Notes: generated by a model from the letters alone, not told the origin. Shown: positions 7,858 to 18,234, counted from the first letter of the stretch. The stretch is 64,000 bases of DNA from Thiomicrorhabdus sp033238645 (GCA_033238645.1 BQXR01000007.1:1-64000); one strand, 5' to 3'. Numbers and translations: made by a program.

Positions 7858-8595
7858 CTACTCTCCAGAAATTTTTTCTAAGAATTTAGTTAATCTTTCC
7901 TGATCCATATCACGTACATCTTTACCTTGTACAAGGTAAATAATACTTTCCATAATATTAAGCGCATGGTCTGATAAGCGCTCACTAGCACGAAGTGCAT
8001 TCATGACATCAAGTAAGCACTCTACATGATCCGGGCTCTTCTTGAATTGTTCAGTCACATCCATACAAGCTTTTTTATAAACCTGATCAACAATATCTTC
8101 TTGATCCAAAATTGAAATTGCATCATCAGCAGACACTCTCGCAAAAGCATTCAATGTTACTTTTAACATTTCACGCGCTCTAGTAGAAATATCAACCAGT
8201 TCAGCATACCCAGAAAAGTTAGCACATTGCTTATCTTCGTTTTTACTAACATTAATAACGAGCTTTGCCAGCTTGCAAATTTCATCGCCCATACGCTCTA
8301 AATCAATCGCAATACGGATAGTTGATAAGATCAGACGTAAATCAGAAGCGGTTGGTTGCTGACGAGCAAGAACCCGAATACACAGGCGATCAATTTCCAT
8401 CTCAGCTTGGTTGATCGTTTTATCAAAACGTATCACTTCCTTTGCCACTTTAACATCACTATTGCTTAACGCAGTAAGCGCCATATCAAGCTGGTTCTCA
8501 ACCATTCCCCCCATCTCTAGGATGTGATGAAACAGCTCTTCAAGATTACGGTTTAACTGATTTGAGATATGTGAACTAAATTCTTTTTTATGCAT
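7858..8595 (-). CDS. phoU: Phosphate signalling protein PhoU
   Basis: A 245-residue all-helical protein with two PhoU repeats. Each carries the acidic metal-binding pattern: ERMGDEICKLAK in the first and SERLSDHALNI in the second. PhoU couples the Pst transporter to PhoR and keeps the regulon off when phosphate is plentiful. Position is between pstB and phoB, a common order. Length matches the family. Confidence 0.95.
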   Translation of the reverse strand: MHKKEFSSHISNQLNRNLEELFHHILEMGGMVENQLDMALTALSNSDVKVAKEVIRFDKTINQAEMEIDRLCIRVLARQQPTASDLRLILSTIRIAIDLERMGDEICKLAKLVINVSKNEDKQCANFSGYAELVDISTRAREMLKVTLNAFARVSADDAISILDQEDIVDQVYKKACMDVTEQFKKSPDHVECLLDVMNALRASERLSDHALNIMESIIYLVQGKDVRDMDQERLTKFLEKISGE

Positions 8596-8650
8596 GCCTA
8601 AGGCCTCTGATTAACTCTTAAATTTCATTTAACGTTTTGGATATCAATGC

Positions 8651-9466
8651 TTAACCATAACGACCAGAAATGTAATCTTCTGTCTGCTTTAATTTAGGAT
8701 TAGTGAATAAAGCATCTGTATCAGTATATTCAACCAAATCACCCATATACATAAAAGCAGTGTAGTCAGAAACACGTGCTGCCTGCTGCATATTGTGTGT
8801 AACAATCAAAATAGTAAAATCTTTTTTCAATTCAAATATAAGCTCTTCTACTGCTAAAGTAGAAATAGGATCTAATGCAGAAGTCGGTTCATCCAATAAT
8901 AATACATCAGGCTTGATAGCAATCGCTCTAGCGATACATAAACGCTGCTGCTGTCCACCAGACATACCTAAAGCATTATCATCAAGACGGTCTTTAACCT
9001 CTTCCCAAAGATTCGCCCCTTTAAGGGCCCATTCAACGGTCTCATCCAAAACTCGCTTATCTTTAATACCTTGCAATCTAAGGCCATAACAGACATTTTC
9101 ATAAATTGATTTAGGAAATGGATTTGGCTTCTGAAAAACCATCCCTACACGGCGACGAAGTGCTGATACATCCATTGCCTTAGAGTACATATCTTCACCA
9201 TGGAGTCGCATTTCACCATCGACACTCACCGTATCAATTAGATCATTCATACGGTTAAAACATCTAAGAAGCGTTGACTTACCGCACCCAGATGGACCAA
9301 TGAACGCAGTAACACGGTTTTCTGGTAACTGCATTGTTACACCGTTTAAAGCTGGCTTAGTTCCATAATAAAGATTCCAGTCCTTAACTTCGATCGCTAT
9401 TTTCTCATTTTCTAGCTTCAATTTATCTGGCGCTCGGCTCATTGAAAATCTTGGTGTTTTTGCCAT
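8651..9466 (-). CDS. pstB: Phosphate ABC transporter ATPase PstB
   Basis: A 271-residue ABC ATPase with the Walker A motif GPSGCGKST (57-65), the signature MSGGQQQRLCIARA, Walker B LLLDEPTSALDP and the H-loop THNMQQ. The duplicated GQQQR and the N-terminal WNLYYG segment identify PstB. It powers phosphate import through PstA and PstC. There is a roughly 20-residue extension before the core domain. It lies between pstA and phoU with small gaps, in the same leftward operon. Confidence 0.96.
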   Translation of the reverse strand: MAKTPRFSMSRAPDKLKLENEKIAIEVKDWNLYYGTKPALNGVTMQLPENRVTAFIGPSGCGKSTLLRCFNRMNDLIDTVSVDGEMRLHGEDMYSKAMDVSALRRRVGMVFQKPNPFPKSIYENVCYGLRLQGIKDKRVLDETVEWALKGANLWEEVKDRLDDNALGMSGGQQQRLCIARAIAIKPDVLLLDEPTSALDPISTLAVEELIFELKKDFTILIVTHNMQQAARVSDYTAFMYMGDLVEYTDTDALFTNPKLKQTEDYISGRYG

Positions 9467-9537
9467 GTCACTTCCTAAAATTCAGTCTTAATTTGTTTAA
9501 ATGGCCTTGTTATCTAGGCCTAGTTGCAGGTATTGGA

Positions 9538-11178
9538 TTAACTATCCAATGCCTTGTAACGCTCTCTTAATCTATTTCTAATCATAATTGCGCCAAGATT
9601 TAATGAAACAATGATAATGACTAATAATAACGAGGTTGCATAAACCAGCGGTTGAGATGCTTCAACGTTAGGACTTTGGAAACCAACATCATAAATATGG
9701 AAACCTAAATGCATAAATTTATTTTCTAAATGGATAAATGGTTCATTGAAATCAATTGGCAGTGCGGGTGCTAACTTAACCACCCCCACCAACATCAGAG
9801 GAGCAACTTCACCAGCCGCTCTTGCAATGGCCAAAATCAGACCTGTCATAATGGCTGGTGTCGCCATTGGTAAAACAATTTTGGTAATTGTTTCAAGCTT
9901 CGTTGCCCCTAACGCCAAACCACCTTCACGTAAAGCACGAGGAATTCGTGAAAGCCCTTCCTGTGTGGAGACGATAACAACGGGTAAGGTCAATAGAGCC
10001 ATTGTCAAAGCAGCCCATAATAAACCTGGCGTACCAAAGGTGGGAGTCGGCGCGGCATAACTATAAAATAGATCATCTATCGAGCCACCTATAATATAGA
10101 CAAAGAAGCCCAAACCAAAAATACCAAAAACAATTGATGGCACTCCTGCCAAGTTATTAATAGAGATTCTCACCATTCTCAATAGAGGGCCCTCTTTAGC
10201 ATACTCAGACATATACACAGCGGCTAAAACACCCATTGGTGTTACTAGAATAGTCATGAGTAAAACCATTGTAATCGTACCAACAATAGCAGGAAACACC
10301 CCCCCCTCGGTATTTGCTTCACGCGGATCATCTAGTAAGAAGTGACCAATTGAACCAAAGAAGAAACCGACTTTTTCAAAAGCCCCCATATTATTAGGCT
10401 GCCAATAACGAACAATCTGTCTAATTTGTACAGCAACCTGCTTATCACCCGCAATATTTAAGACAACCTCACCTAACCCTCTAGATTCGGCATACATCCC
10501 TTCAAGAGATTTCTGTAGGTCTGTAAACTGAGCATTTAAGGTCGTACGTTGTGCTTCTAACTCGTTAGCGGCTTGCTGATCAAATTCACCACTCGCTTCC
10601 AGCTTCTTTCTCTCTAAACGAAGCTCTTCAATCTGGTAGTTAATACCACCAATAATGACTTTTTCGATATGGTGAATTTCTTCATAGAGTGCTTGGCCTC
10701 GTTGAGTAAGCTGCTCTAGCTTTGGTAGAACTTCTGCTCCCGAAGCGATTACAACCCCGTTCGATTTAATCACATCTAGCTGACCGTAAACATTTCCCCA
10801 CTCATAGCGCTCTATAACGGTCACGTGATCTGCTAGCTTGGTTTGAGAATCAATGACATCCAAAGAGTTGATCCACTTAAAGTCAGTACCGTAGACATCA
10901 CGATTACCCATTTTAATTAGAAACTCTGGAATCTCCTCTCTTTCCACGCCAACTTCGCTTGGAATCAACTTAAGCTTAGTATCGTGAAGCTCACCAACAA
11001 TGGTCTCAACTTGCTCACCACTCTTTACTTGATAACTATAAACATCATGCGCCCAGAAGTGCAGCAGCCCTTTATAGGCAATCATGCCTAATAGACCAAA
11101 TACAAGTACAACACTGACACTCACCGCAGATGAGCTAAACCAGATCCAATGTTCGCCTTTATTAAACCAACTTTTCAT
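9538..11178 (-). CDS. pstA: Phosphate ABC permease PstA, long form
   Basis: A 546-residue permease, nearly twice the E. coli length. One N-terminal membrane helix (about 14-36) is followed by a periplasmic region with a coiled-coil-like Glu/Leu-rich part around residues 165-230. The conserved permease domain occupies about 290-540, with the EAA loop GGLALGATKLETITKIVLP that contacts PstB. Such long PstA proteins are common in gammaproteobacteria outside the enterics. The gene follows pstC after 11 bases, indicating tight coupling. What the periplasmic domain does is not established. Confidence 0.93.
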   Translation of the reverse strand: MKSWFNKGEHWIWFSSSAVSVSVVLVFGLLGMIAYKGLLHFWAHDVYSYQVKSGEQVETIVGELHDTKLKLIPSEVGVEREEIPEFLIKMGNRDVYGTDFKWINSLDVIDSQTKLADHVTVIERYEWGNVYGQLDVIKSNGVVIASGAEVLPKLEQLTQRGQALYEEIHHIEKVIIGGINYQIEELRLERKKLEASGEFDQQAANELEAQRTTLNAQFTDLQKSLEGMYAESRGLGEVVLNIAGDKQVAVQIRQIVRYWQPNNMGAFEKVGFFFGSIGHFLLDDPREANTEGGVFPAIVGTITMVLLMTILVTPMGVLAAVYMSEYAKEGPLLRMVRISINNLAGVPSIVFGIFGLGFFVYIIGGSIDDLFYSYAAPTPTFGTPGLLWAALTMALLTLPVVIVSTQEGLSRIPRALREGGLALGATKLETITKIVLPMATPAIMTGLILAIARAAGEVAPLMLVGVVKLAPALPIDFNEPFIHLENKFMHLGFHIYDVGFQSPNVEASQPLVYATSLLLVIIIVSLNLGAIMIRNRLRERYKALDS

Positions 11179-11189
11179 AGCAAACGTCC

Positions 11190-13460
11190 TTATAGTGAAC
11201 TGTATTTACGGCGCATGCGCTCACGCACAATTTCGGCCAAAGTGTTAAAGAAGAAAGTGAAGATAAACAGCGTTAGACCCGATAGAAACAATACTCTATA
11301 GTGCGTACTGTAGACCTCAGCCTCAGCCATTTCGACAGCAAGGTTAGCCGCAAGGGTTCTCATACCTTCAAATAAGTTAGCATCCATTAATGGTGTATTA
11401 CCTGATGCCATTAAGACGATCATCGTTTCACCAATACCACGCCCAAAACCAAGCATAATTGCAGAGAAGATACCTGGGCTAGCCGTAGGCAATACCACCC
11501 CCATCATTGTCTGCCAACTACTCGCACCCAACGCAAGTGAACCATTAATAAGATAGCGCGGTACGTTATAGATTGCATCTTCAGCAACCGAAAAGATGGT
11601 CGGGATGAGAGCAAAGCCCATTGCAAAACCGATGACCATCGCATTACGCTGATCAAAGTCGATACCCGCAGAGGCCGTTAACCAGTGGCGCATATCACCA
11701 TCAAAGAACGTTAACTCTAGTACCTGATCCATTGAAATTGCAAAGTAGCCCAGTAGAACAACCACTGGCATCATTAAAATAGCGCGCTTTCCCTCTGGCA
11801 CCCATAAACGAACTGTTTTAGGCAGCAAAGACCAACCCAAACCAAAGAGTATTATGCCTATCGGCATCACAATCAGAAGCGAGAAGAAACCAGCAAGGTT
11901 TGCTTCCATAAATGGCGCTAACCACAGGCCTGCCAAAAACCCGAGAATAACGGTTGGCAGTGCTTCAATTAACTCAACCGATGGTTTGATCCATTGACGG
12001 GTCTTTGTATCCATAAAGAAAGCGGTATAGATCGCTGCTAATATTGCCAATGGAACTGCAAATAACATTGAGTAGATCGCTGCCTTAATGGTTCCGAAGG
12101 TTAATGGCACCATAGAGAACTTAGGTTCAAAATCTGAGCTGGCTGAAGAGGATTGCCAAGTATAACTAGGCTCCTCATAACCCTCGTACCAAACCTTACC
12201 CCACAAACTTGTGAAAGAGACATCCGCATATTCATTATCTATATGGTAGGTCAACAGTTGACCCGAAGTAGTCTCGACTAAAGCGCCATCCGCTCTTGGC
12301 GTAAGTGTTACAAACTGGGCACCCTTTTTGTCTGTTGTTAGAGAGTCCAGATGTCTTTCTGACGTTGAATGGAAGAGATCAAACTGACCAGACTGATCAA
12401 CCGTTGCAAAGCCTTTACGTGCATGCTCGATACCAATTTTTTGAATAGGGGAATCTGACTGCTTAAACTTACGAATTTCTTGTAGCTGAAAAATATTTTC
12501 ATTATTTCGAACAGGAAACCACTGATAGACATAACCATTGTTTGTCCCGACCATCAGTGAGTATTCACCCAATAGAAAACGGATTGTTGATACAGCATCA
12601 TCATTAGGAAGTAGGTTTACATGCTGCAGTAGCTCTGGAGATTCAATATCAGCAATATCGTAGTAATCAGTCACACCGCTTTCTGAAACAAGGTAAAGGT
12701 TACGCATACTACCGTCTAATAAAAGGTAGTCCGCTTCAACTTGCTGCTCAAATGAACCCTCGCTATCCTCAGAAAGTGTTAGGCCATCATCAAACATTGA
12801 AGCTTCCACCTCAAAGCTCTTCACATTAATTTGTGCAGAGCCTGCCTCTTGATAAGCCATAACAGCCATCTCTTCGTTTATACGAACGGCAAGTTTATCA
12901 ATTTGATGGCTAGCCAACTCAATCGCCTCCTCACCTAGAGGAAACTCAATTGAAGGGGTAATGGTTTTGATATTATTTGGGTAGGTTACTTTATAGGCAT
13001 ACTTTGCAATTAAGACGCTGCCATCCGATAGTCCGAACGCTAGAAGGCTCTCTGATTCATTGACAACCGAGAAGCTAGTAATCTTCTCTCCATTCAATGG
13101 TAGTGTTTCTGAATAGCTCTCTTGACCTGTGGTCATATTAAAGCCGATCATCTGACCTGACTGAGTAAACCGAACCGCTGTCTCTTTATACTCATCAATC
13201 CCATAATAGAGCGTTGACTCTTGAGTACCACCAGGCAGATCAAACGTGGCAACATGATCAACTTTGGCCAAAGTAAACAGCGGGGCAACAACATAAACCA
13301 AAAAGAACATAATCAACATAACAGCAGTAATAACAGCTATACCACCAGTACTAATACCGTAGCTTGCAAACTTATCTTTAAAGTTTCTGATTCTAATTCG
13401 TCTTTCAAACGCAGGGCCACTTAATAGGCCATCTAACGTTTGGTCTTTTTTATTACTCAT
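11190..13460 (-). CDS. pstC: Phosphate ABC permease PstC, long form
   Basis: A 756-residue permease whose first membrane helix (about 38-62) is followed by a large extracytoplasmic region (about 65-445) rich in short beta-like repeats (for example LLAFGLSDGSVLIAKYAY), suggestive of a propeller. The transport domain fills about 455-750, with the EAA loop LALGASSWQTMMGVVLP. It pairs with PstA in the inner membrane. It is the first gene of the operon, directly downstream of a three-half-site Pho box. The propeller assignment is inference; the permease identity is clear. Confidence 0.93.
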   Translation of the reverse strand: MSNKKDQTLDGLLSGPAFERRIRIRNFKDKFASYGISTGGIAVITAVMLIMFFLVYVVAPLFTLAKVDHVATFDLPGGTQESTLYYGIDEYKETAVRFTQSGQMIGFNMTTGQESYSETLPLNGEKITSFSVVNESESLLAFGLSDGSVLIAKYAYKVTYPNNIKTITPSIEFPLGEEAIELASHQIDKLAVRINEEMAVMAYQEAGSAQINVKSFEVEASMFDDGLTLSEDSEGSFEQQVEADYLLLDGSMRNLYLVSESGVTDYYDIADIESPELLQHVNLLPNDDAVSTIRFLLGEYSLMVGTNNGYVYQWFPVRNNENIFQLQEIRKFKQSDSPIQKIGIEHARKGFATVDQSGQFDLFHSTSERHLDSLTTDKKGAQFVTLTPRADGALVETTSGQLLTYHIDNEYADVSFTSLWGKVWYEGYEEPSYTWQSSSASSDFEPKFSMVPLTFGTIKAAIYSMLFAVPLAILAAIYTAFFMDTKTRQWIKPSVELIEALPTVILGFLAGLWLAPFMEANLAGFFSLLIVMPIGIILFGLGWSLLPKTVRLWVPEGKRAILMMPVVVLLGYFAISMDQVLELTFFDGDMRHWLTASAGIDFDQRNAMVIGFAMGFALIPTIFSVAEDAIYNVPRYLINGSLALGASSWQTMMGVVLPTASPGIFSAIMLGFGRGIGETMIVLMASGNTPLMDANLFEGMRTLAANLAVEMAEAEVYSTHYRVLFLSGLTLFIFTFFFNTLAEIVRERMRRKYSSL

Positions 13461-13514
13461 TGAACACTACCAACTCAACTATTCTAAAGTAAGCAGGATT
13501 TTATAATTTAAATG

Positions 13515-13541
13515 TGACAGTAATGTTACAGAAAAATTACA
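13515..13541 (-). promoter_or_regulatory. Pho box upstream of pstC
   Basis: On the minus strand three half-sites, TGTAA, TGTAA and TGTCA, start exactly 11 bases apart (complements of 13537-13541, 13526-13530 and 13515-13519). The same geometry is seen at pstS. It lies about 55-80 bases before the pstC start codon and should make the whole pst-pho operon PhoB-dependent. Confidence 0.8.
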
Positions 13542-13706
13542 CTTATCATTAATATATAGAGAACACTCAATTTCGCCCTATATTGGACGTACTTCGCACT
13601 CAAAAGTAACAAAGACACACCATTAGAAATGGTAAACAGCACAGCACTTACCTAATAATAACTACAGAATCAATCAGTTAAATTATTTTAAAAACTATTA
13701 GCTTTT

Positions 13707-13722
13707 TGGCACATTTCCCGCT
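13707..13722 (+). promoter_or_regulatory. Sigma-54 promoter of glnA
   Basis: TGGCAC followed by ATTTCCC and GCT. GG (13708-13709) and GC (13720-13721) are 12 bases apart start to start, the exact -24/-12 geometry of RpoN promoters. It lies 50 bases upstream of the glnA start, so nitrogen-regulated transcription with NtrC is expected. The two promoters at this and the glnK locus support each other. NtrC sites were not resolved. Confidence 0.88.
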
Positions 13723-13772
13723 AATATCAACACGATTATTTATTTACAATTTAGCCCAAAAGGATAGAACTA

Positions 13773-15179
13773 ATGCCACAAGCTATTTTCGACACCATTA
13801 AGGAAAATGATGTAACGTGGGCTGACCTGCGTTTCACGGATACTCACGGTAAAGAGCAACACGTTTCAATCCCTGCTTCAAGCATCGATGAAGACTTCTT
13901 CACAGATGGCGAAACATTTGACGGTTCATCTATTGAAGGCTGGAAGGGGATTCACAACTCTGACATGATCCTTATGCCGCAAACTGATGGTTTTGTTTTA
14001 GATCCTTTTACCAATGATCCAACGATCATTATTCGCTGCATGGTTGTAGACCCAACAACTATGGAATCTTATGAAAAAGATCCTCGCGGTGTTGCTAAGA
14101 AAGCTGAAGCATACCTAAAATCAACAGGTGTTGCGGACTCTGCATTCTTCGGCCCTGAGCCTGAGTTCTTCATCTTTGATGATGTTCGCTGGGGATCAGA
14201 CATGTCAGGTTCTTTTGTTAAGATCGACGCTGACGAAGCCTCTTGGAACTCTGCGAAAGTATTTTCTGACGGTAACGTTGGTCACCGCCCTAGTGTTAAA
14301 GGCGGTTACTTTCCAGTTCCACCAGTTGATCAGTTACACGAAGTTCGTGCTGACATCTGTGCTATGTCTGAAGCAATGGGTCTTAAATTAGAAGCTCACC
14401 ATCACGAAGTAGCAACTGCTGGCCAGTGTGAACTTGCTGTTGGTGGTAACACTTTAACTGCGAAAGCGGATGAAGTTCAGATCCTTAAGTATGCTGTACA
14501 CAACACTGTTCATGCTCTTGGTAAAACGGCTACATTCATGCCTAAGCCAATCGTTGGTGATAACGGTAACGGAATGCACATCAACATGTCTCTATCTAAA
14601 GATGGTAAAAACATCTTTGCCGGTGATGTTTACTCAGGCCTTTCTCAAGAAGCGATCTGGTACATTGGTGGTCTAATGAAGCATGCTCGTGCATTGAATG
14701 CATTCACTAACCCTGGTACTAACTCTTATAAGCGTCTAGTTCCTGGTTTTGAAGCACCTATTTTACTTGCATACTCTGGTTCTAACCGCTCTGCAGCTAT
14801 CCGTATACCATACGCACCTTCTGAACGTGGTCGTCGTGTAGAGTTACGTTTCCCAGATCCTACAGCTAACCCATACCTAGCATTCGCTGCTTCGATGATG
14901 GCAGGTCTTGATGGAATCTTAAACAAGATTGATCCTGGTGCACCTTCTGAGAAAGATCTATATGACCTATCTCCAGAAGAAGAAGCAACTTACAACACTG
15001 TTTGTGCTTCTTTAGAAGAAGCTTTAGATGCATTGAATGCTGATCGTGATTTCTTGACAGCTGGTGGTGTTTTCACTGATGAAATGCTTGATTCTTATGT
15101 TGACTTGAAGATGGAGCACGTTACTCAGCTACGCGCTACAACTCACCCAATCGAGTTCGAACTATACTACTCTGCATAA
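13773..15179 (+). CDS. glnA: Glutamine synthetase, type I
   Basis: A 468-residue glutamine synthetase that makes glutamine from glutamate, ammonia and ATP as a dodecamer. Family signatures are present: FDGSSIEGW (about 49-57), the ATP-site stretch KPIVGDNGNGMHINMS, and NRSAAIRIPY. The adenylylation site is Y397 in KDLYDLSPEE, at the same residue number as in E. coli. The modifying enzyme GlnE is encoded immediately downstream on the opposite strand. The sigma-54 promoter upstream implies induction under nitrogen limitation. AAGGATAG precedes the ATG by 7 bases. Confidence 0.97.
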   Translation: MPQAIFDTIKENDVTWADLRFTDTHGKEQHVSIPASSIDEDFFTDGETFDGSSIEGWKGIHNSDMILMPQTDGFVLDPFTNDPTIIIRCMVVDPTTMESYEKDPRGVAKKAEAYLKSTGVADSAFFGPEPEFFIFDDVRWGSDMSGSFVKIDADEASWNSAKVFSDGNVGHRPSVKGGYFPVPPVDQLHEVRADICAMSEAMGLKLEAHHHEVATAGQCELAVGGNTLTAKADEVQILKYAVHNTVHALGKTATFMPKPIVGDNGNGMHINMSLSKDGKNIFAGDVYSGLSQEAIWYIGGLMKHARALNAFTNPGTNSYKRLVPGFEAPILLAYSGSNRSAAIRIPYAPSERGRRVELRFPDPTANPYLAFAASMMAGLDGILNKIDPGAPSEKDLYDLSPEEEATYNTVCASLEEALDALNADRDFLTAGGVFTDEMLDSYVDLKMEHVTQLRATTHPIEFELYYSA

Positions 15180-15199
15180 TTCAGATTAGTTTTAGCATT

Positions 15200-15230
15200 A
15201 AAAAGCCCGTTTTTATACGGGCTTTTTTTT
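15200..15230 (+). terminator. Terminator after glnA
   Basis: Hairpin AAAAAGCCCGT / ACGGGCTTTTTTTT, 20 bases past the stop codon, with a long T run. Confidence 0.9.
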
Positions 15231-15273
15231 GCTTTAATTTTAGAGCAACGGTTAAAAGAGGTTTACAGGGAAG

Positions 15274-15310
15274 CCCCCCCTGCTTATATAACCCTTGCGG
15301 GTACATTTTA
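15274..15310 (+). repeat. Copy 3 of the dispersed poly-C repeat
   Basis: C7-TGCTTATATAA, then CCCTTGCGGGTACATTTTA (15292-15310). The last 19 bases are identical to copy 2. The spacing between the T after the C-tract and the 19-mer is also the same as in copy 2. It lies between the glnA terminator and the 3' end of glnE. Confidence 0.75.
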
Positions 15311-15361
15311 TGATTTCAACAATTCAGGCAGTCGCTAGTGATACTTCGTCAGCTAACAGAG

Positions 15362-18142
15362 TTATGCCAACATAAGCTTAGTCCAGATCGCCTTAACAGC
15401 CTCTCGCTGCTGCAAATAACAATCTGCAGAAACAAGTGGGGTCTCATTCTGCAGTGCAACACGATGGTATTTGGAACGATAGATTTTATAAGCATCAAAC
15501 AGAGCAGTCACCTCCTCTTTAGATAACAACCCTACAGAAGCAACCGCCTCTAAAATCCTTAAATTATCACTATAAACTGCTAACTCAGGATATTGATTGG
15601 CATGATTTAATACCAAGTACTGCATCATAAATTCAATATCAACAATACCACCTTTACCCTGCTTTAGATCAAACTGTGTTTCATTACTCTTATCCAGTTC
15701 ATTCTCCATCTTCTGACGCATGATCACCACCTCTTGACGAAGATCTTTACTCACTCTCGGCTGTTGCAAGAACTGTAGTCTAAACTGATCAAAAGAGGTG
15801 ACACTTTGAGCATCACCAACCACTGAACGCACCCTAACTAATGCCTGATGCTCCCATACCCACGCCTTATTTTCTATATAAGATTTATAAGCTTCAAAAT
15901 TGACAACCATCATGCCTGATGCGCCATTTGGTCTAAGCCGTGTATCTACCTCATAAAGCACACCAGAAGGCATTAGCGTTGTCATTAAAGAGATCACCTT
16001 CTGGCCCATGCGAATAAAGTAGATTGAGTTATCAATAGATCGACCATTTGATGCGACAGCCTGATCACTTGAGCAAAGCCCTTCATAGGCAAAGACCACA
16101 TCCAAGTCAGAGCCATAACCCAACTCAATACCGCCCAACTTTCCGTAGCCCAAAACCATAAATGGATTTCGTTTATTCTCTTCAGTCATTCCTCCTGGCA
16201 AACCACTCTTCTTACACATAAGACGCCAAGCAAACTCAGTCACGACCTCTAAAACAGCCTCAGCAATCCAAGTAAGGTAATTACTCACCTCTGTAACAGG
16301 TACACTCCCCGTAATATCTGATGCTGCTACTTTAAAGACCTGCGCATGACGCCATTGACGAAGCTGATTCATAAAATCCTCTTCATCCATAGCAGATGAC
16401 TCAAGAAGCAAGTAAGCTTCTTTCTTAAGAAGAACCTCTTCCAGTGGACTATATAAGCACCTTTCATCCAGTAACTGATCTAACAACGCAGGGTATTTGA
16501 CCAGCATCTCAGCCAACCAAGCACTCACCTCACAAAGCTTTATCAAGTTCTTTAAGGCACTAGAATTCTCTTTTAATAAGACAAGATAAACACTGCGTTT
16601 TACAATCGATTCCATCACCGATAAAACACGCTCTAATCCTTTCTGAGAGTAGTTCCCCTGAAATAGCTCTCGCATTAAAAGAGGCATCACGGCATTCAAA
16701 CGCTCAGTACCATTTTTACTTAAGGTTTCAACAACTCGACCTTGCTTAAACTGCTTAATACTTTGTAGAAACAGTGCTTTTGATTCTGCTGATAAACTAG
16801 ACTCGCCACTCACCTCAGAACCCAGCTCACTCTCATCCGACAAGGTTAGCCACAGCTCAGCCATTGCATCCAGCCCATCACAAGCCTCATCTTCTGCAAA
16901 GACTAAATTAAACTGTGCTTGAACAAATGATCTATGCCTATTTAATTCAGTAAAAAATAACCCATAGCTTTCAAAGCCCATCGAGTTTGCCAACATCAAC
17001 TGCTGATGCGTATCTTCAGGCAGGTCATGCGTCTGCTGATCATCCCACTCCTGCAAGCGATTCTCAGCTCTTCTTAAAAAGACATAAGCCGTCTTAAGCG
17101 ATGCATATGCCCCTGGATCAAGAAAATTACGCTCAGCTAAAACGGCTAAAGTTGGCAACAATGCGCGTTTTTGTAAACTCTTATCTCGACCACCATGCAC
17201 TAACTGAAATGCTTGGGCAATAAACTCGATTTCACGAATACCACCTGGGCCTAACTTTAGATTCTCCTGCATACCTTTTTTCTTCACCTGAGCCGCAATC
17301 ATCTGCTTAAGCTCTCGCAGTGAATCCATCGCTGTAAAATCAACATAACGACGATAGATAAATGGTCGTAATATATCAAACAAGTAGGCAGCATCTTGCT
17401 GATCACCCGCCATCACTCGCCCCTTAACCAGTGCATAACGCTCCCAAGCACGACCATGAATTTCGTAGTAGTGCTCCAAGCCCGCAAAAGGTATCGCCAA
17501 AGAACCCGCATCTCCAAAAGGTCTCAAGCGCATATCAACACGATAAACAAACCCATCCCCCGTCATCTCAACCAGAGACTTATTCATCGCCTGACCTAAA
17601 CGCACAAAAAACTGATCATTCGAGATTGTCCGCTTACCCGTTACCCCTTCTGGAAACCTTGTCTCCCCCCCCTCTGCATAAGCAAAGATCAGATCAATAT
17701 CAGAAGAGAAGTTGAGCTCTTGCCCCCCCAGCTTACCCATACCAATCACGAGCATCTTCTGTACAGCTCCTGACTCTCTACCGATAGGCTCGCCATATCG
17801 TTGACAAAAACGCTCATAGTGCCAATCCAGTGCTGCGGTTACTAAAGAATCCGCCAGATCTGATACTTCTGACATCACCTCGCCCAGCTCAGCCAAACCA
17901 CTTAAGTCTCTAATGGCAATGCGAGTCATGTGCCAATTTCGCTTGCGTCGCAACCTCTGCTTTAAAGATGCCTCGTCCTCTGCTGAAATGACCTCATCAT
18001 AAACATCCTTATAGAGATCTCCCGCCTTCCAAGCAGCCTCCCAGGTAACTTGCTCCTTCAACTCAGGAAATCGCTGACACATCTTCTCAACATAAGGGCT
18101 CCACTGCTGAGCCTGTTCAAACGAATAAGAGATAACTTGCAT
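15362..18142 (-). CDS. glnE: Bifunctional glutamine synthetase adenylyltransferase/deadenylylase
   Basis: A 926-residue enzyme that adds AMP to, or removes it from, Tyr397 of GlnA according to PII and glutamine signals. It contains two nucleotidyltransferase domains, each with the G-S/S-S-D-x-D metal motif: GKLGGQELNFSSDIDLIF in the N-terminal deadenylylase half and GKLGGIELGYGSDLDVVF in the C-terminal adenylyltransferase half. It is convergent with glnA, a direct neighbourhood of enzyme and target that is not the E. coli arrangement. Two C-tracts (17665-17672 and about 17723-17729) fall inside the gene without breaking it. Confidence 0.95.
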   Translation of the reverse strand: MQVISYSFEQAQQWSPYVEKMCQRFPELKEQVTWEAAWKAGDLYKDVYDEVISAEDEASLKQRLRRKRNWHMTRIAIRDLSGLAELGEVMSEVSDLADSLVTAALDWHYERFCQRYGEPIGRESGAVQKMLVIGMGKLGGQELNFSSDIDLIFAYAEGGETRFPEGVTGKRTISNDQFFVRLGQAMNKSLVEMTGDGFVYRVDMRLRPFGDAGSLAIPFAGLEHYYEIHGRAWERYALVKGRVMAGDQQDAAYLFDILRPFIYRRYVDFTAMDSLRELKQMIAAQVKKKGMQENLKLGPGGIREIEFIAQAFQLVHGGRDKSLQKRALLPTLAVLAERNFLDPGAYASLKTAYVFLRRAENRLQEWDDQQTHDLPEDTHQQLMLANSMGFESYGLFFTELNRHRSFVQAQFNLVFAEDEACDGLDAMAELWLTLSDESELGSEVSGESSLSAESKALFLQSIKQFKQGRVVETLSKNGTERLNAVMPLLMRELFQGNYSQKGLERVLSVMESIVKRSVYLVLLKENSSALKNLIKLCEVSAWLAEMLVKYPALLDQLLDERCLYSPLEEVLLKKEAYLLLESSAMDEEDFMNQLRQWRHAQVFKVAASDITGSVPVTEVSNYLTWIAEAVLEVVTEFAWRLMCKKSGLPGGMTEENKRNPFMVLGYGKLGGIELGYGSDLDVVFAYEGLCSSDQAVASNGRSIDNSIYFIRMGQKVISLMTTLMPSGVLYEVDTRLRPNGASGMMVVNFEAYKSYIENKAWVWEHQALVRVRSVVGDAQSVTSFDQFRLQFLQQPRVSKDLRQEVVIMRQKMENELDKSNETQFDLKQGKGGIVDIEFMMQYLVLNHANQYPELAVYSDNLRILEAVASVGLLSKEEVTALFDAYKIYRSKYHRVALQNETPLVSADCYLQQREAVKAIWTKLMLA

Positions 18143-18234
18143 AATAAGACCAACCTTCTAAAAGAAAAAACTTGGCTAAAATGACCTTATGGCAGCCATT
18201 AAAACCCTAAAAATTTAGCTCAATAAAATGAGCA

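Noticed and set aside
17665..17729. Frameshift in glnE caused by the C-tracts
   Set aside because: The reading frame is open across both tracts and both nucleotidyltransferase motifs are intact.
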